Shown here in pieces: positions 5,722 through 7,702 of a DNA stretch of 7,702 nucleotides. Source of the stretch: CBFDBF01 sp050295355 (GTDB lineage Bacteria; Pseudomonadota; Gammaproteobacteria; Chromatiales; Chromatiaceae); NCBI GenBank assembly GCA_050295355.1, contig JBNKPL010000100.1:1-7702 (forward strand), in the 5' to 3' direction. The position numbers and the translations under genes were made by a program. How positions within the stretch are numbered: the stretch's first letter is position 1; each line of letters starts with the position of its first letter. The notes under the pieces were generated by a model. It had not been told where the DNA came from. It searched no databases and was given only the letters and a program-made list of their open reading frames with translations.

Positions 5722-7311
5722 ATGAAACAGATGATATTCCAGAACCACCCTGCCCTGACCCGGCTGCTCGCAACCACATGTCTGCTGCTAAGCGCCGGCT
5801 GCTCTTACCAGACCACCAAGGAGCGGGAGCCGGACCCCTACCAATCCCTGCGTCAACGCATCGAAATGCAGTCCCAGCGGTTTGCGCAGCAGCAGGAGAG
5901 CCTGCAACAGAGCCTGCCCCGGAAAAGTCCGAAGCAGACCCCCTTGCAGCCGGTACTGCCGGCCTATGACCCGCTGGACGATATCGAGGTCTCCTTCGCC
6001 ATTGATAACGAAAACGTCCAGCATGTGCTGAACGCCCTGGCGCGTGAAACCGGCATGAACCTGTCGCTGCACCCCGATCTCGCCACCGAAGAACGCATCA
6101 TCGGCCTCCATTTCGACCGGGTGCCCGCCTCCGCGGTGTTGCGCGAGATCCTGCGTATCGCGGACCTGTATGGGGAGATCGACGGCAATATCCTGCGCAT
6201 CACCCCCTACCAGGAGAAGATCTTTCATCTCGACTTTATCGAGAGCAACACCACCGCCTCCTACGAGGTGGGTGGGGACGTACTCGGCACCGGCGGCGGC
6301 ACCGCCAGCGACAGCCTGACCGGGAATTTCCGCCTCTCCGGCGGCGGCGGCGCCTCCTCCAACCCCTATGAGGTGCTGGACACCATGCTGCGCGGCGTGC
6401 TGTCCAGCAACGGCGTGATGACGGTCAACCGCCTGGCCGGCACCCTCTACCTCAAGGACCGCCCCTCCGTGATCCAGTCCGCCGGCAAGCTGGTGGAGCG
6501 GTTCAAGGACATGCTCGGCCGCCAGATTCTCATCGAGGCGCGGATTCTGGAGCTGGCCCTCTCCGACGGCTACCAATACGGCGTGGACTGGTCCTTCCTG
6601 CGCAACGTCATGGACAGCACCGCCACCGGGGTGGTCTCCCGCGGCATCACCCAGTCCATCGATCTGACGGGCGCGGTGAACCGCAGCAACACCCCCGGCA
6701 CCACGACGCCTGAATTCGGCCTCATCTTCTCCCGCACCACCGGACTCGGCTCCCTGCTGTTCGCGGTCTCCCTGCTGGAGAACTTCGGCGAAGTCCATGT
6801 GCTATCCAACCCCACCATCCGCGCCCGCCACGGGCAGCCGGCGATGATCAGCGTGGGACGCAGCAACACCTTCATCCGCGAGACCACCACCACCACCACG
6901 GCGGCCACCACCACCACCACCGCCACCACCTCCACGGAGATCGAGACCGATACGGTGTTCGACGGCCTGCTGCTGGGCGTGATCCCCTTTATCGGCGACG
7001 ACGGCAAGATCTCGCTCTCCATCCACCCCATCAAGAGCGACGTGGAGCCCGACAGCCTGCAACTGATCACCATCCAGAACTCCGCCATCACCCTGCCCCA
7101 GGTGAATCTGAAGGAGATGAGCACCACCATCGAAATGCAAGACGGCGAGACCGTGGTCCTCGGCGGCCTGATCGACGATGTCCGGGCCCGCGATACCGAC
7201 GGACTGCCGGTGCTGAGCAGCATCCCCTATGTGGGCGGCCTCTTCTCCAATGACACCATGACACAGGAGGTCCGCGAGCTGGTCATCATCCTCAAGGTCA
7301 ACCAGTTGTGA
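5722..7311 (+). CDS. mshL: Outer-membrane secretin, MshL-like lipoprotein
   Basis: A 529-residue secretin that should form the outer-membrane gate of the pilus. A lipoprotein signal ends in LSAGC, with C27 as the lipidated residue. A Gln/Pro-rich linker (about 30-80) leads to an N0/STN-like domain (about 87-165: VSFAIDNENVQHVLNALARETG, GLHFDRVPASAVLREIL). A Gly/Ser-rich linker follows (about 185-214). The secretin core starts near 265 (GRQILIEARILELALSDGYQYGVDW) and ends with the signature ETVVLGGLIDD, LPVLSSIPYVGGLFSNDTMTQEVRELVIILKV. Residues 388-405 are a threonine tract. Such T-rich stretches in the loop after VG...F are known in MshL proteins and support that subfamily over PilQ or GspD, as do the gene order and the modest length. 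The start ATG 5722 directly follows the preceding stop, with AAGG 8 nt before; an in-frame ATG at 5731 is less likely. It overlaps the next gene by 4 nt. Confidence 0.9.
   Translation: MKQMIFQNHPALTRLLATTCLLLSAGCSYQTTKEREPDPYQSLRQRIEMQSQRFAQQQESLQQSLPRKSPKQTPLQPVLPAYDPLDDIEVSFAIDNENVQHVLNALARETGMNLSLHPDLATEERIIGLHFDRVPASAVLREILRIADLYGEIDGNILRITPYQEKIFHLDFIESNTTASYEVGGDVLGTGGGTASDSLTGNFRLSGGGGASSNPYEVLDTMLRGVLSSNGVMTVNRLAGTLYLKDRPSVIQSAGKLVERFKDMLGRQILIEARILELALSDGYQYGVDWSFLRNVMDSTATGVVSRGITQSIDLTGAVNRSNTPGTTTPEFGLIFSRTTGLGSLLFAVSLLENFGEVHVLSNPTIRARHGQPAMISVGRSNTFIRETTTTTTAATTTTTATTSTEIETDTVFDGLLLGVIPFIGDDGKISLSIHPIKSDVEPDSLQLITIQNSAITLPQVNLKEMSTTIEMQDGETVVLGGLIDDVRARDTDGLPVLSSIPYVGGLFSNDTMTQEVRELVIILKVNQL
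6883..6936 (+). repeat. ACC trinucleotide tract inside the secretin gene
   Basis: Eighteen codons, mostly ACC, give five ACC in a row, ACG-GCG-GCC, five more ACC, GCC, ACC-ACC, TCC and ACG. The encoded stretch has 14 threonines, 3 alanines and 1 serine (residues 388-405). Such a repeat can change length by polymerase slippage in whole codons without breaking the frame. It lies in a loop of the secretin core. Confidence 0.8.
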
Positions 7312-7702
7312 GCATCATCTACCGTGCCCTCAAAAAACTGCAAAGCGACCGGGAGTTGGCAGAGGCGGGGCCGGTAGCGCCGGCGCAGAACAGCGTTGGC
7401 GAAGATCCCGCAGGTAAAACGGCCGGAACCAACAAGCGCACCTTGATCCTGCTGGGCGCCGCCGTTTTGGTGCTGCTGCTGGCGGCGGCCGGATTGAAAC
7501 TGATGGAGATCGCTTCCGAGGAGCCGCCCAAACCACCCCCCGGACCCAGCCGTCCGCTGCCCTCCGCGGTTACACCCGTGACCCAGAAAGCGACAGCCGC
7601 CCTGCCCACGCCAGAGTTGGAACCGGAGCCGGAAAGCGGCGACTCCCCCGAACCGGCTCCCGCCATGGACACAACGGCCGCCACCCCGGTCACCGTGCTG
7701 CC
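7308..7702 (+). CDS. GspB/MshN-like bitopic protein, N-terminal 131 residues (3' end outside window)
   Basis: The frame is open from GTG 7308 to the right edge. The start overlaps the secretin stop by four bases (GTGA), typical of coupled genes; AGG-rich sequence upstream is not close, so reinitiation is likely. The protein begins MSIIYRALKKLQSDRELAE, a short amphipathic helix like those starting GspB/ExeB and MshN proteins (MS-x-I-x-x-x-L-x-x-L/K). A membrane segment follows at about 45-64 (LILLGAAVLVLLLAAAGL), then a Pro/Glu/Thr/Ala-rich periplasmic linker resembling TonB and GspB. Proteins of this kind help assemble the secretin or tie it to the inner membrane. MshN homologues carry TPR repeats farther on; these would be beyond the edge, so GspB and MshN cannot be distinguished here. 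Confidence 0.75.
   Translation, partial: MSIIYRALKKLQSDRELAEAGPVAPAQNSVGEDPAGKTAGTNKRTLILLGAAVLVLLLAAAGLKLMEIASEEPPKPPPGPSRPLPSAVTPVTQKATAALPTPELEPEPESGDSPEPAPAMDTTAATPVTVL

Noticed and set aside
5788..6798. Long 336-codon open frame on the minus strand opposite the secretin gene
   Set aside because: It is a complement shadow of a GC-rich coding region; the composition (Gly, Ala, Val, His, Gln) is that of an antisense frame, while the plus-strand secretin is clearly real.

Overview
The window looks like a chromosomal segment of a GC-rich gammaproteobacterium. The best evidence is the prfB-lysS gene pair. RF2 is 365 residues with a canonical programmed +1 frameshift, exactly the E. coli length, and the lysyl-tRNA synthetase N-terminus contains the enterobacterial-like stretch LREQGIAFPNDFRRD. 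No genus can be assigned from sequence alone.

Layout. The left third reads leftward: a PilZ-like gene (1632-2276), then prfB (437-1535), then the start of lysS (1-311, running off the left edge). A 125-nt spacer separates prfB from lysS. It holds two inverted blocks, each of three 9-bp units, that look like a dispersed intergenic element. A 381-nt gap (2277-2657) then separates the leftward genes from a rightward cluster and contains several short hairpins but no convincing gene.

The right two thirds is a tightly packed rightward cluster for a type IV pilus of the MSHA kind, or a related type II-secretion-like machine. It encodes a class III-signal pilin (2658), a small membrane-anchored periplasmic protein (3337), a GspL-like protein that resembles fused PilM and PilN (3873), a PilP/MshK/GspC-like bitopic protein (5176), a lipoprotein secretin of MshL type (5722), and the N-terminal part of a GspB/MshN-like bitopic protein (7308, running off the right edge). 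From the second gene onward, the reading frames abut or overlap by 1 to 8 nt, so they are probably one translationally coupled operon.

How they may work together (inference from families): the pilin is the fibre subunit. The small protein, the GspL-like protein and the PilP-like protein would form the inner-membrane alignment platform. The secretin would form the outer-membrane gate, and the GspB/MshN-like protein would help assemble or link the secretin. The assembly ATPase and the polytopic platform protein are not in the window and probably lie to the right. The divergent gene with two PilZ-like segments suggests a c-di-GMP link, but both segments have alanine where the PilZ consensus has glycine.

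No wholly new system is evident. The points most worth checking are the double degenerate PilZ protein beside the pilus operon, the pilin-first gene order with a fused PilM/PilN-like protein, the inverted 9-mer element between prfB and lysS, and the possibly structured leader before the pilin.
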